Assembly (NCBI RefSeq): GCF_012328925.1
Contig: NZ_JAAXLS010000013.1
Location: 1 to 64,000, forward strand
Source: Amycolatopsis acididurans
GTDB lineage: Bacteria > Actinomycetota > Actinomycetes > Mycobacteriales > Pseudonocardiaceae
Reading direction: 5' to 3'
Length of the DNA: 64,000 bases
Positions 1 through 8,352 of the stretch are shown in pieces. The notes below the pieces were generated by a model that was given only the letters and a program-made list of their open reading frames with translations, did not search any database and was not told where the DNA came from. The number at the start of each line of letters is the position of its first letter. Positions within the stretch are counted from its first letter, which is position 1. The position numbers were made by a program, and so were the translations under genes.

Positions 1-138
1 ATAAGAGACAGGAGGAGTGGGTTGGGGGCTCCTCTTGCGGCCGCTGGGGTCTCGCCTTCGGGCCGCTCGGGCTCGCCTTTGTGGCGCTGGGCGCATCTCG
101 GCTCAGCCCGTGGCGCGGCGCCCCTGCAGTGCGACTTC
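1..138. other. Left-edge non-coding GC-rich stretch
   Basis: No convincing gene is seen here. The stretch is rich in short imperfect repeats of the type ctcgcc-ttcgggccgctcggg. It lies downstream of the minus-strand VOC gene that ends at 139, so it may hold that gene's 3' trailer or an intergenic repeat cut by the window edge. Confidence 0.4.
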
Positions 139-522
139 CTACTTCGCGGCCTGGTGCAGGCAGAGGTAGTTGCCTTCGGTGTCCTGGAACCACGCCGCCT
201 TCTCCCCGCCCATGGTCGCGACGTGGTCGACCGTGCGGAAGTTTTCCGTGTCGTAGTCCAGGAAAGCGACTCCCCGGCGTTCCAGTTCGCCTACCTCGGT
301 GGCGATGTCGGTGACCTCGAAGCTCAGTGCGGTGTGCTCGCTGGGCGGCGTGTCCGGCAGCACTCTCAGCGTGATCGCGTTGCCTCCGCCCACTTCGAAG
401 GTGCGGTTGCCCTCCGGATCGGGACGCAGCTCGTGCAGGCCCAGGGCATCCCCGTAGAAATGCCCGGCCCGGTCGGCGTCGTGCACCGGAAGCATCGTGA
501 CGGTGGTGGATTTCGTGAGCAT
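139..522 (-). CDS. VOC family (glyoxalase/bleomycin-resistance-like) protein
   Basis: This 127-residue protein is about the length of one vicinal-oxygen-chelate domain. The paired beta-alpha-beta modules are recognisable from the early stretch DADRAGHFYGDALGL and the final segment AAWFQDTEGNYLCLHQ, the usual C-terminal signature of small VOC proteins. The ATG at 522 is chosen because a GAGGAGG ribosome site lies just upstream on the minus strand; a longer in-frame reading exists but has no such site. The next gene upstream on the same strand is a MarR regulator, 73 bases away, so the two may be co-transcribed. The substrate cannot be predicted; family members include glyoxalases, thiol transferases and antibiotic-binding proteins. 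The family assignment is secure and the function is unknown. Confidence 0.85.
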   Translation of the reverse strand: MLTKSTTVTMLPVHDADRAGHFYGDALGLHELRPDPEGNRTFEVGGGNAITLRVLPDTPPSEHTALSFEVTDIATEVGELERRGVAFLDYDTENFRTVDHVATMGGEKAAWFQDTEGNYLCLHQAAK

Positions 523-595
523 GGCGGCCTCCTCGAATTCGACCGAGAGACCAATCGTGCGCGCCCTGGGAGACGGAGGCAATTACGCCGGGTGA

Positions 596-1039
596 CTACT
601 CTCCGTTCACCGTGCGCAGGGTGCGCATGGCCTCCGCGAGGGCCTCCGACGCTTCCGGCCCCAGCGGTTCCAGCACCCGGCGCCGCAGGATCTCCGCACA
701 CGCCTGACGGGCCTTCTCCGCGACCTCCAGGCCATGCTCGGTGAGGCACGCGTATGTCACGCGACGGTCGTTCGGGCTCGGCTCGCGGCAGATCAGATTC
801 GCCGCCACCAGCCGGTCCGCGACTTTGGTGAACCCGCCGCTGGACAGCGCCGCCTCCTTCGCCAGCCGCGTCATCGGCAGCTGGTGCCCCGGTGTACGCA
901 CCAGGCGCAGCAGGATGTCGAACGACGCGGGCGCCAACCCGAACCGCTCGGCGATCTCGCCCATCAGCTTGTCCTGCGTCGCCAGGTAGCCCTCGATCAC
1001 CAGGCCCCACCAGGTCACGATCTCGTCATCATCCGCCAC
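596..1039 (-). CDS. MarR family transcriptional regulator (MhqR-like)
   Basis: This 147-residue protein has the MarR winged helix in its middle: the stretch LTRLAKEAALSSGGFTKVAD is the recognition-helix region, followed by the wing PSPNDRRVTYACLTEHG, a hallmark of the family. The GTG at 1039 is preferred over an upstream ATG at 1198, because the longer reading would run into the 5' end of the divergent dioxygenase gene. It is divergent from a VOC dioxygenase/hydrolase pair (1137-2707) across about 100 bases. In Bacillus the MarR protein MhqR represses homologous dioxygenase and hydrolase genes in response to quinones. By analogy this protein probably represses its divergent neighbours; no clear palindrome was found between them. 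Confidence 0.85.
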   Translation of the reverse strand: MADDDEIVTWWGLVIEGYLATQDKLMGEIAERFGLAPASFDILLRLVRTPGHQLPMTRLAKEAALSSGGFTKVADRLVAANLICREPSPNDRRVTYACLTEHGLEVAEKARQACAEILRRRVLEPLGPEASEALAEAMRTLRTVNGE

Positions 1040-1136
1040 GCAGTCGAGTATACCCTCAGTTCTCTTTCCGGAATATATCTTGCGAGCGAGAGGTTCTGCG
1101 ATTAGGTTGAGGTCAAGCCCCTCGAAGGAGGACGAA

Positions 1137-2099
1137 ATGTCGATCAAGACCAGCGGCCTGCACCACGTCACCGCGATCGGTGGCGACCCGCAGCGCAACG
1201 CCGACTTCTATCTCCGCACGCTGGGGTTGCGGCTGGTGAAGACCACGGTGAACTTCGACGACTCCGGCACCTACCACCTCTACTACGGCGACGAGTCCGG
1301 CAAGCCCGGCACGCTGATGACCTTCTTCCCGTGGCGCGACGCCCCGAGCGGCCGCCGTGGCACCGGGCAGGCCACCACCACCTCCTTCTCCGTCCCCGCG
1401 AACTCCATCGGCTGGTGGAAGGACCACCTCGCCGGCGCCGGCATCACCACGGGCCGGATCACCAACCGCGACGGCGAGGACGTGCTGATCTTCGACGATC
1501 CCGACGGCCTGCAGCTCGCGCTCGTCGCGCACCCGCAGGGCGACCCGCGCGACCCGTGGGACAACGGGCACGTCCCGGCCGAGCACGCGATCCGCGGCCT
1601 GCACTCGGTCACCCTCTCCGTCGCCGAGGAGGACGCGACGGCCGAGATGTTCCGCGAGCTGGGCCTGACGTTCACCGGTCAGGAGTCCAACCGGCTGCGG
1701 TTCAGCGCGGGCGAGGGCGGCCCCGGTGCGATGGTCGACGTCCTGGTCACCCCGGACGCCCCGCGCGGGCTCGTGGCCGCAGGCACCGTGCACCACGTGG
1801 CGTGGCGCGCACCCGACGAGGACACGCAGGCGTCCTGGCGGGAGGAACTCGTGGACCGCGGCGTGAACGTGACGTCCATTTTGGACCGCCAGTACTTCCG
1901 GTCGATCTACTTCCGCGAGCCGGGCGGCACGCTGCTGGAGGTCGCCACCGACCAGCCGGGCTTCGCGATCGACGAACCGCTGCTGGAACTGGGCCGCGCG
2001 CTCAAGCTGCCGCCGTGGCTGGAGCCCAACCGCGAGCAGATCGAGCACACCCTGCCGAAGCTGAACCTGCCCAGCGAGAACAACCCGGAACTCGTATGA
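1137..2099 (+). CDS. VOC-type ring-cleaving dioxygenase (MhqO-like)
   Basis: This 320-residue protein has two tandem VOC modules. The first opens with GLHHVTAIGGDPQRNADFY and the second with IRGLHSVTLSV near residue 160; each is followed by the expected beta-strand pattern, and the C-terminal stretch YFREPGGTLLEVATDQPGF carries the conserved Glu. This is the layout of the MhqO/YkcA group of extradiol-type dioxygenases linked to quinone and hydroquinone detoxification in Firmicutes. The ATG at 1137 follows a GAAGGAGG site by six bases. The stop overlaps the next start (ATGA), so it is translationally coupled to a hydrolase gene. The divergent MarR gene is its likely repressor. Substrate and metal are inferred from family only. 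Confidence 0.85.
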   Translation: MSIKTSGLHHVTAIGGDPQRNADFYLRTLGLRLVKTTVNFDDSGTYHLYYGDESGKPGTLMTFFPWRDAPSGRRGTGQATTTSFSVPANSIGWWKDHLAGAGITTGRITNRDGEDVLIFDDPDGLQLALVAHPQGDPRDPWDNGHVPAEHAIRGLHSVTLSVAEEDATAEMFRELGLTFTGQESNRLRFSAGEGGPGAMVDVLVTPDAPRGLVAAGTVHHVAWRAPDEDTQASWREELVDRGVNVTSILDRQYFRSIYFREPGGTLLEVATDQPGFAIDEPLLELGRALKLPPWLEPNREQIEHTLPKLNLPSENNPELV

Positions 2100-2707
2100 C
2101 GCTGGAGCACGACTACTTCGAAGGCGATCCGGCCGCGCCGGTGCTGTTGCTACTGCACGGCACCGGCGGCGGCACTGGCGATCTCGTCGGGCTTGGCCGG
2201 GAGCTGAGCCCGTCCTCGGCGTTGCTGGCGCCGGCGGGCCCGGTGTCCGAACACGGCGCCGCACGCTGGTTCCGCAGGCTCGCGGAGGGCGTGTTCGACT
2301 ACGAGGACGTCGTGGTTCGCGCGAACCAGCTGGCCGACTTCGTGCTGGGCGCCCGCGAGCGATACGGCCTGGCCGGGCGCAGGCTGGTCGCGGTCGGCTT
2401 CTCCAACGGTGCCAACATCGCGGGCGCGCTGACCCTGCTCCGGCCCGATGTGCTGACCGAGGCGGCGCTGTTCGCCTCGATGCTGCCCGTGCCGGACCCG
2501 CCAGCGCACGACCTGGGCAAGACCAGGGTTTTCCTCTCCAACGGCGAACAGGATCCGATGGCGCCGCTGCCGTCGAACGAGCAGTTCGTGAAGCTGCTGC
2601 GCGAGCGCGGCGCGGACGTCACGATCGACCGCCACCCCGGCGGGCACCAGGTCACGCTCGCCGCGGTGGCAGCGGCGAAGAGCTGGCTGGCCGATCGGCG
2701 ACAATAG
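2096..2707 (+). CDS. Alpha/beta hydrolase, phospholipase/carboxylesterase type (MhqD-like)
   Basis: This 203-residue protein belongs to the small carboxylesterase/phospholipase group. Visible motifs are the oxyanion-hole loop LLLHGTGGGTGD near residue 20, the nucleophile elbow GFSNGAN near residue 100 (Ser catalytic), an Asp in the segment NGEQDPM near 152, and the catalytic His in HPGGHQVT near 183. It starts at an ATG overlapping the stop of the dioxygenase gene. In Bacillus mhqO and mhqD homologues belong to the same quinone-responsive regulon, so a joint role in degrading electrophilic aromatic compounds is a reasonable inference. The methyltransferase gene follows after only five bases and may be part of the same transcript. 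Confidence 0.88.
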   Translation: MTLEHDYFEGDPAAPVLLLLHGTGGGTGDLVGLGRELSPSSALLAPAGPVSEHGAARWFRRLAEGVFDYEDVVVRANQLADFVLGARERYGLAGRRLVAVGFSNGANIAGALTLLRPDVLTEAALFASMLPVPDPPAHDLGKTRVFLSNGEQDPMAPLPSNEQFVKLLRERGADVTIDRHPGGHQVTLAAVAAAKSWLADRRQ

Positions 2708-2712
2708 ACCGT

Positions 2713-3534
2713 ATGGCATTGCGGGAGTGGCGAGAACTGTTGGCAGCGTGGACGATTCCCGAGGACATCCTCGCGAAGGCGCCGGACTCGCCGTGGGTCC
2801 TGCCGCGCGAGGTGTTCGTGCGGCGCGTGGACCGGCAGTTGCGCGCGCCCCTCACGCCGACGCATGAACTCGTGCTCGACGCGCTCGGTGACGGCGGCAC
2901 CCTGATCGACGTCGGCTCCGGTGCCGGGGCGGCCAGCCTGCCCTGCGCCAAGGCGATCACGCACGTCACGGCGGTCGACTCCGATACCGGGCTGCTCGCC
3001 AAGTTCGTGTCCCGCGCGATCGGGCTCGGTCTTCCCTACGCCGCGGTCAGGGGCAGCTGGCCCGCCGCCGCGGGGGACGTCGAAGTCGCGGACGTCGTCG
3101 TCTGCGGGCACGTCCTCTACAACGTGCCCGACCTCGCGCCGTTCGTCGCGGCCTTGAACGAGCACGCGCGTCGCCGTGTCGTGGTGGAGCTCGCCGAGGT
3201 CCATCCGCTGACCGAGCTCAACGACCTGTGGCGGCGTTTCCACGGCATCGAGCGCCCCAGCGGGCCCACTGCGGACGATGCGGCCGCCGCGCTGCGGGAA
3301 CTCGGTGTCGAGCCGGAGATCCTGCGCTGGCAGAAGCAGCCCGCGCCGGAATACGAGCGGTTCGACGAACTGGTCGAGGTCACGCGCCGCCGCCTGTGCC
3401 TGCCCGACGACCGCGCGGACGAGGTCGCGGACGCGCTGCGTGAAACCGGGATCGACGAAACCACCCCACCGGATCTCGGTTCCTCCGGCCGCGCGGTCGC
3501 CACCCTTTCTTGGTCACCCGAACGGAGTCAATGA
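2713..3534 (+). CDS. Class I SAM-dependent methyltransferase
   Basis: This 273-residue protein has a Rossmann-type SAM-binding core. Motif I is LIDVGSGAGAASLP near residues 63-76, an acidic residue follows at the end of strand 2 (HVTAVDSDTGLL), and a strand-4 region VADVVVCGHVLYNVPD resembles motif IV of small-molecule or rRNA methyltransferases. The N-terminal 60 residues are helical, and a C-terminal extension of about 70 residues holds the segment VTRRRLCLPDD. The start lies five bases after the hydrolase stop, so it may be co-transcribed with the quinone-resistance-like pair, although its own role is unclear. The substrate is unknown. Confidence 0.8.
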   Translation: MALREWRELLAAWTIPEDILAKAPDSPWVLPREVFVRRVDRQLRAPLTPTHELVLDALGDGGTLIDVGSGAGAASLPCAKAITHVTAVDSDTGLLAKFVSRAIGLGLPYAAVRGSWPAAAGDVEVADVVVCGHVLYNVPDLAPFVAALNEHARRRVVVELAEVHPLTELNDLWRRFHGIERPSGPTADDAAAALRELGVEPEILRWQKQPAPEYERFDELVEVTRRRLCLPDDRADEVADALRETGIDETTPPDLGSSGRAVATLSWSPERSQ

Positions 3535-3570
3535 CCAGCGCGTTTCAGCCGTCAGGACGACAATGGGCCA

Positions 3571-3909
3571 ATGACACACGCGCAGGACGGCGACTCCACC
3601 GAGGTCCCCCGCGAACCGGCCACGCCGACCGCACCGCCCCGCCCGGCGCCGATCAAGAGGACCCGCATCAGCGGCACCTGGCTCGCGGTGATCGTCGCGC
3701 TGGTGGTCTTGATCTTTCTGCTGATCTTCATCCTGCAGAACCTCGATTCGGTCAACGTCGACTTCCTCGGCATGTCCGGCAGTCTGCCGCTCGCGGTGGC
3801 AATGCTGTTCTCCGCCATCGGTGGCGCGATTCTCGTCGCACTCGTCGGTGGCGCCCGCATCGCGCAGCTCCGCCGCGCGACGCGGAAGGCCAACAAGGCG
3901 CTGCGGTAG
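3571..3909 (+). CDS. LapA/DUF1049 family membrane protein
   Basis: This 112-residue protein has a Pro-rich cytoplasmic N-terminus of about 33 residues, a first membrane helix at about 36-56, the conserved motif FILQNLDSVNVDFLG, a second helix at about 72-93, and a short basic tail with RIAQLRRATRKANK. The QN-x6-V-x2-LG signature between two helices is typical of the lipopolysaccharide-assembly-protein-A domain (LapA, DUF1049). In actinobacteria, which lack LPS, such proteins have no established role. It is followed after 31 bases by the Abi-alpha-like gene on the same strand. Confidence 0.85.
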   Translation: MTHAQDGDSTEVPREPATPTAPPRPAPIKRTRISGTWLAVIVALVVLIFLLIFILQNLDSVNVDFLGMSGSLPLAVAMLFSAIGGAILVALVGGARIAQLRRATRKANKALR

Positions 3910-3940
3910 TGCCCGATAGCATCTCCCCTGGACAGGGGTG

Positions 3941-4699
3941 ATGACGTTGACCAGCGAAGACCTGCCGGCGGTGCCCGGTGAAGACTCCAACCTGCTGCGC
4001 CGTGCCGGCCAGGTGGCCGGCTGGGCGGCACGAACCGGTATCTCGCTGACCCGGCGCCTGCCCGGCATCGAGAATGCGACCGAGGGCCTGCGGCAGGTCG
4101 AACACCAGGTCATGGCCACCCTGCGCCGCAGGCTGGACGAGGTCGACGATCCCTACGTGGTCGCGCTGTCCGCGGCTTCCACCGAACACACCGGCAACGG
4201 ATCCGGTCAGCTCGTGCTGGCCGAGGAGCCGCTGCGCACGGCGATGAAGGAACTGCTCGACCGCTCCATCGGCTTCGACCGCGAGCGGGCCCGCGAGTAC
4301 CTCTACGCGACCGTGTTGCGGCAGCTCACGCCGGACGAGGCCCGGCTCATCGCGGTGCTCGCCGAGGGCGACGCGTTTCCGGCGGTCGACGTGGTCGCCC
4401 GTGGCGGCCGGGTGCTGCTGCGCAATGCCTCCACGGCCGGGACGGCCGCCGGCGTGACGCTGCCCGACGAGGTGCCCAGCTACCTCACCCGGCTCGCGGG
4501 GCTGGGCCTCGTGGAGGTGACCGGCGAGGACACCGCGCTCAGTTCGCAGTACGAGATCCTGGCGACCGACGACACCGTGCGCGAGGCGATGGCCGCGGGC
4601 AAGCGCGTGAAGATCGTCCGCCACACCGTACGGCTGTCCCGCTTCGGTGCGCGGTTCTGGGCGGCGTGCGACCCCGGTGTGAAGACTCGCGCCCGCTGA
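3941..4699 (+). CDS. Abi-alpha (DUF4393)-like protein
   Basis: This protein of about 252 residues is mainly helical. Features are an N-terminal amphipathic region, a linker resembling Abi-alpha proteins, the helical stretch LRQLTPDEARLIAVLAEGDAF followed by a segment YLTRLAGLGLVEV that reads like a small winged helix, and a basic C-terminal stretch ending in RFGARFWAACDP. The combination LTPDEARL...YL..L..LGLVE is what I recall from Abi-alpha/DUF4393 proteins, named after a lactococcal abortive-infection gene. Start choice is uncertain: GTG 3938, ATG 3941 and TTG 3947 are all in frame, and only the TTG has good spacing to AGGGG. A defence role is not shown; actinobacterial members are often single chromosomal genes. 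Confidence 0.6.
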   Translation: MTLTSEDLPAVPGEDSNLLRRAGQVAGWAARTGISLTRRLPGIENATEGLRQVEHQVMATLRRRLDEVDDPYVVALSAASTEHTGNGSGQLVLAEEPLRTAMKELLDRSIGFDRERAREYLYATVLRQLTPDEARLIAVLAEGDAFPAVDVVARGGRVLLRNASTAGTAAGVTLPDEVPSYLTRLAGLGLVEVTGEDTALSSQYEILATDDTVREAMAAGKRVKIVRHTVRLSRFGARFWAACDPGVKTRAR

Positions 4700-4926
4700 G
4701 ACCTGCCACTACCGTGTAACGAAATCGTCGGCTGCGACGCTGTACAGGACGGCCTGTTCGCCGAAGCGTCGCGGCGGGTGAATGCTGGTCTTATAGCACA
4801 GTTTGCCTGCAAAAGCTACGTTTCTGTTGCTATTGTCACATGTGTTTCGTCGTTGTTGCAGGTAGCTCGCGTGTGTGCCGCGCCTTCCGCTGAATCGCCT
4901 AATGGTCTCTGTTAGGTTGTTTTGAC
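4700..4926 (+). promoter_or_regulatory. Upstream region of ectABCD
   Basis: This 227-base stretch before ectA is visibly richer in A and T than its surroundings, as expected for a promoter region. A TAGGTT hexamer at 4913-4918 fits the actinobacterial -10 pattern and lies eight bases before the ectA ATG, while no ribosome site is apparent. Leaderless transcription of ectA is therefore possible, but no convincing -35 element was recognised. Confidence 0.35.
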
Positions 4927-5427
4927 ATGTCCGGAAAGCACTTGATCGAATCTCCGACCAAGGCCGACGGTGCGGCGCTGTGGCGAATCGCACGTGATTC
5001 GCGCAAGCTCGATCTGAACACGCCTTACGCGTATTTGCTGTGGTGCCGCGATTTCGCGGAAACCTCGGTCGTGTCCAAAGTGGATGGACAACCGGTGGGG
5101 TTCGTAATCGGCTACCGTAGGCCGCAGGCGCCGGATGCGGCAGTGGTCTGGCAGGTGGCGGTCGACGAAACGCAGCGCGGGCAAGGTCTGGCAGGCAAGC
5201 TGCTGGATGCCCTGTTCACGCGTCTGACCAGTCAGGGTGTGCGGTACCTGGAGACATCGATCACGCCGGACAACGAGGCGTCGATCAGGTTGTTCTCCTC
5301 GTTCGCGAAGCGATGGAACGCGCACCTCGAACGGTCCGAACTGTTCGCGCGGACAGACTTTCCGCAAGACGGCGAACCGCATGAGCCGGAGGACCTTTAC
5401 CGTATCGGGCCGCTTTCGCCGCAATAG
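4927..5427 (+). CDS. ectA: L-2,4-diaminobutyrate acetyltransferase
   Basis: EctA acetylates L-2,4-diaminobutyrate from acetyl-CoA to N-gamma-acetyl-diaminobutyrate, the second committed step to ectoine. The 166-residue protein is a single GNAT domain: the acetyl-CoA loop is seen as VAVDETQRGQGLAGKLLDAL (the Q/RxxGxG/A pattern), and the conserved EctA stretch LETSITPDNEASIRLFSSFA follows. Also typical is the N-terminal LDLNTPYAYLLWCRDFAETS. Length matches the family. It is the first gene of ectABCD. No Shine-Dalgarno sequence is evident before its ATG, unlike the following genes. Confidence 0.97.
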   Translation: MSGKHLIESPTKADGAALWRIARDSRKLDLNTPYAYLLWCRDFAETSVVSKVDGQPVGFVIGYRRPQAPDAAVVWQVAVDETQRGQGLAGKLLDALFTRLTSQGVRYLETSITPDNEASIRLFSSFAKRWNAHLERSELFARTDFPQDGEPHEPEDLYRIGPLSPQ

Positions 5428-5475
5428 CGCGTAAATGCCGGGCGATTAGGCAACCAGTCGGGAGTTGAAAACGCA

Positions 5476-6729
5476 GTGAGCATCTTTGAAAAGCTCGAAT
5501 CGGAAGTGCGGAGCTATAGCCGCGGGTGGCCGGTCGTGTTCGACCGGGCCGTCGGCAGTCGCCTGTACGCCGAGGACGGCAAGCCGTATCTGGACTTCTT
5601 CGCCGGCGCCGGCGCGCTGAACTACGGGCACAACAACCCCGTGCTGAAGCAGGCCCTGATCGACTACATCGCGCGTGACGGCGTGACGCACGCGCTGGAC
5701 ATGTTCACCGTCGCCAAGCGGGATCTGCTGGAGACGCTGGACGAGAAGATCCTCAAGCCGCGCGAGCTCGACTACAAGGTCATCTTTCCTGGTCCCGGTG
5801 GCGCGAACGCGGTCGAAGCCGCGCTGAAGCTCGCCCGCAAGGTGACCGGCAAGGAGTCGGTCATCAACTTCACCAACGCGTTCCACGGCATGACGCTGGG
5901 CGCGCTGTCGGTGACCGGTAACTCGATGAAGCGCAGCGGCGCGGGCATCCCGCTGGTGCACGCCACCCCGATGCCCTACGACCAGTACTTCGACGGCGCC
6001 TACCCCGACTTCCTGTACTTCGAGCGGCTGCTCGAGGACTCGGGCAGCGGGCTCAACGAGCCCGCCGCCGTGATCGTGGAGACCGTGCAGGGCGAGGGCG
6101 GCATCAACGCGGCCGGCCTGGAGTGGTTGCGCGGGCTGTCCGACCTGTGCCAGCGGCACAACATCCTGCTCATCGTCGACGACGTGCAGATGGGCTGCGG
6201 GCGTACCGGCCCGTTCTTCAGCTTCGAGGACGCGGGCATCAAACCGGACATGGTGTGCCTGTCCAAGTCCATCGGCGGGTACGGCCTGCCGCTGGCGCTC
6301 ACGCTGATCAAGCCCGAGCTGGACGTGTGGGAGCCGGGTGAGCACAACGGCACCTTCCGCGGCATCAACCCCGCGTTCGTGACCGCCGCCGAGGCGCTGC
6401 GCACCTACTGGAGCGACGACGAGCTGGAGAAGTCCACGCGCGCCAAGGGCGAGCGGGTCGGCGCCGCGCTGCAGAGCATCGCCGAGGCCTACCCCGAGGC
6501 CGGGGTGACGGCCAAGGGTCGTGGCCTGGCGCGCGGGCTCGAGTTCGAGAGCGGCGAGACCGCGGGCAAGGTGTGTGCCGCGGCGTTTGAACGCGGTCTT
6601 CTGATGGAAACCTCCGGTCCGGACAGCGAGGTGGCCAAACTGCTGCCGCCGCTGACATTGACCGATGCCGAAGTGAGCGAAGGCCTCGAGATCATCGATG
6701 CCTCCGTGAAGTCCGTCCTGGGCAAGTAG
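5476..6729 (+). CDS. ectB: Diaminobutyrate--2-oxoglutarate aminotransferase
   Basis: EctB is the class III, PLP-dependent aminotransferase that converts aspartate-beta-semialdehyde and glutamate to L-2,4-diaminobutyrate. The 417-residue protein has the expected family length. It shows [14 protein letters not shown] near the N-terminus, the PLP-phosphate and ring region [19 protein letters not shown] near residues 232-250, and the Schiff-base lysine in [13 protein letters not shown] near residue 265. The start is GTG with GGGAG about nine bases upstream. It lies 48 bases after ectA and 16 before ectC. No aspartokinase gene accompanies the operon here, so precursor supply must come from elsewhere in the genome. 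Confidence 0.97.
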   Translation: MSIFEKLESEVRSYSRGWPVVFDRAVGSRLYAEDGKPYLDFFAGAGALNYGHNNPVLKQALIDYIARDGVTHALDMFTVAKRDLLETLDEKILKPRELDYKVIFPGPGGANAVEAALKLARKVTGKESVINFTNAFHGMTLGALSVTGNSMKRSGAGIPLVHATPMPYDQYFDGAYPDFLYFERLLEDSGSGLNEPAAVIVETVQGEGGINAAGLEWLRGLSDLCQRHNILLIVDDVQMGCGRTGPFFSFEDAGIKPDMVCLSKSIGGYGLPLALTLIKPELDVWEPGEHNGTFRGINPAFVTAAEALRTYWSDDELEKSTRAKGERVGAALQSIAEAYPEAGVTAKGRGLARGLEFESGETAGKVCAAAFERGLLMETSGPDSEVAKLLPPLTLTDAEVSEGLEIIDASVKSVLGK

Positions 6730-6745
6730 AAGAGGAGAAAGTGCT

Positions 6746-7150
6746 TTGATCGTCCGTACCCTCGACGAGATCACCGACACCGACGCTGACATCAAGACGC
6801 CGAACTGGCGCAGCAAGCGGATCATCCTGGCCAAGGAAGGCGTGGGCTTCTCGGTGCACGAGACCACGCTCTACGCCGGGACGGTGAACGACTTCTGGTA
6901 CGCGAACCACATCGAAGCGGTGTTCGTTTTCGAGGGTGAGGGCGAGGTCACGAACAAGGCCACCGGCGAGACGCACCAGCTCAGGCCGGGCTCGCTCTAC
7001 CTGCTCAACGACCACGACAAGCACCAGGTCCGGCCCAAGACGGACATGCGGACCGTGTGCGTGTTCAACCCGCCCGTAACTGGCGCAGAGGTGCACGACG
7101 AGAACGGCGTGTACCCGTTGCTCAACGAATCCGGCGAACGAATCGCCTGA
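6746..7150 (+). CDS. ectC: L-ectoine synthase
   Basis: EctC is a cupin-fold, metal-dependent hydro-lyase that cyclises N-gamma-acetyl-diaminobutyrate to ectoine. The 134-residue protein has the conserved start [16 protein letters not shown], the cupin barrel strands with [15 protein letters not shown] (the HxEAVY/F region holding metal and substrate ligands), the loop [16 protein letters not shown] and FNPPVTG. Translation must begin at the TTG at 6746, preceded by AGAGGAGAAA, because the nearby GTG at 6741 meets a stop two codons later. It is the third gene of the ectABCD operon. Confidence 0.96.
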   Translation: MIVRTLDEITDTDADIKTPNWRSKRIILAKEGVGFSVHETTLYAGTVNDFWYANHIEAVFVFEGEGEVTNKATGETHQLRPGSLYLLNDHDKHQVRPKTDMRTVCVFNPPVTGAEVHDENGVYPLLNESGERIA

Positions 7151-7207
7151 TTCGCACCACCACATCGAAAAAATACAGAGGGGCAGCCAAAGAGGAGGCG
7201 AACCGAT

Positions 7208-8110
7208 TTGACGATCATGGACGCCGGAATCGAGGACGTGTACAAAACCCGTGTCACCGGGGATGTGCAAGCCATCGATCGGGTCGACCCGACGGTGTGG
7301 GGCACCGAGGCCGATGGCCCGGTCGACGCGGCTACGCTCGCCGCGCACGACGCCAAGGGGTACCACATCGTGGAGGGACTCCTGTCCCCCGCGGAGGTGC
7401 AGACCTACTGGCAGGAGCTCGTCCGTCTCTCGAGCGACGAGACGCTGAAGGCCGACGAGCGGGTGATCACCGAGAAGAAGAGCGGCGAGGTCCGCTCGAT
7501 CTTCGAGGTGCACAAGATCAGCGAGTTGATCAGCGAGCTCATCCGTGATCCGCGAATCCTCGACCGGGCCAAGCAGATCCTCGGCTCGGAGGTCTACATC
7601 CACCAGAGCCGGGTCAACTACATGCCGGGGTTCAAGGGCGCCGGGTTCTACTGGCACTCGGACTTCGAGACCTGGCACGCCGAGGACGGGATGCCGCGGC
7701 CGCGAGCGGTGAGCTGTTCGATCGCGCTGACCGACAACTACCCGTTCAACGGCGGGCTCATGGTCATGCCGGGTTCGCAGCGCACGTTCGTGCCGTGCGT
7801 CGGCGAGACTCCGGAGGACTACTACAAGAGCTCGCTGAAGGAGCAGGAGATCGGCGTGCCGAGCGAGCACGAGATCACCAAGCTCGCGGCGGAGCACGGG
7901 ATCGACCAGTTCACCGGCCCGGCGGGCTCGGCGCTGTGGTTCGACTCGAACATCATGCACGGATCCGGCAACAACATCACGCCGTACCCGCGCTCGAACA
8001 TCTTCCTGGTGTTCAACAGCGTGGAGAACGCGCTGGTGGCGCCCTACGCGGCGGCCAAGCCGCGGCCGACCTTCATCGGCAGCCGCGACTTCACGCCGAT
8101 CACTCGCTAG
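7208..8110 (+). CDS. ectD: Ectoine 5-hydroxylase
   Basis: EctD is a non-haem Fe(II)/2-oxoglutarate dioxygenase that converts ectoine to 5-hydroxyectoine. The 300-residue protein carries the facial triad: His and Asp in FYWHSDFETWH (about H150 and D152) and the distal His in NIMHGSGNN (about H251). The EctD signature around FYWHSDFETWHAEDG is intact, as is the downstream Arg in TPYPRSNIF expected to bind 2-oxoglutarate. It begins at a TTG at 7208 after an AGGAGG site. As the last gene of ectABCD it shows that the organism can make both osmolytes. A set of stem-loops follows at 8282-8378. Confidence 0.97.
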   Translation: MTIMDAGIEDVYKTRVTGDVQAIDRVDPTVWGTEADGPVDAATLAAHDAKGYHIVEGLLSPAEVQTYWQELVRLSSDETLKADERVITEKKSGEVRSIFEVHKISELISELIRDPRILDRAKQILGSEVYIHQSRVNYMPGFKGAGFYWHSDFETWHAEDGMPRPRAVSCSIALTDNYPFNGGLMVMPGSQRTFVPCVGETPEDYYKSSLKEQEIGVPSEHEITKLAAEHGIDQFTGPAGSALWFDSNIMHGSGNNITPYPRSNIFLVFNSVENALVAPYAAAKPRPTFIGSRDFTPITR

Positions 8111-8281
8111 GGGCGTAGATCACAGTAAGGAATTGGTGGGGCGGCTGTAGCGAACTCGTTGCCGCCTGTTACCGTGTCGCCACCGCATTGGCGACCGACT
8201 GCTGGATGCGGTCGAGGTAGTCGTTGGTGGCGTGAGTTGCTCCTTGCTCGGGGTGAGACTCGGTGCTACTGCCGACCGCCC

Positions 8282-8305
8282 GGCGGGGAGCGCTAGCGCC
8301 CCGCC
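8282..8305 (+). repeat. Stem-loop 1 between ectD and the SARP gene
   Basis: The sequence forms GGCGGG ... CCCGCC arms around a perfect inner palindrome GCGCTAGCGC, with a two-base bulge on the left. It lies about 170 bases after the ectD stop and 104 before the proposed SARP start. It could be part of an ectD terminator or of a structured leader. Confidence 0.6.
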
Positions 8306-8318
8306 ACATGTTGCACCG

Positions 8319-8334
8319 GGTGCGGCCCCGCACC
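8319..8334 (+). repeat. Stem-loop 2 between ectD and the SARP gene
   Basis: Arms GGTGCGG and CCGCACC are perfectly complementary with a two-base apex, so the real loop would open by a pair or more. No run of T follows directly. It is one of three consecutive hairpins in this gap. Confidence 0.55.
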
Positions 8335-8352
8335 ATCAGATCGGGACTGGTG

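Noticed and set aside
3941..4699. Abi-alpha-like gene considered as an abortive-infection system
   Set aside because: It is a single chromosomal gene beside a LapA-like protein, without partner genes or signs of mobility; the family name alone is not evidence of defence.
4921..4926. TTTGAC just before ectA considered as a -35 box
   Set aside because: It overlaps the start codon region and cannot serve ectA; no suitable -10 follows within the coding sequence.
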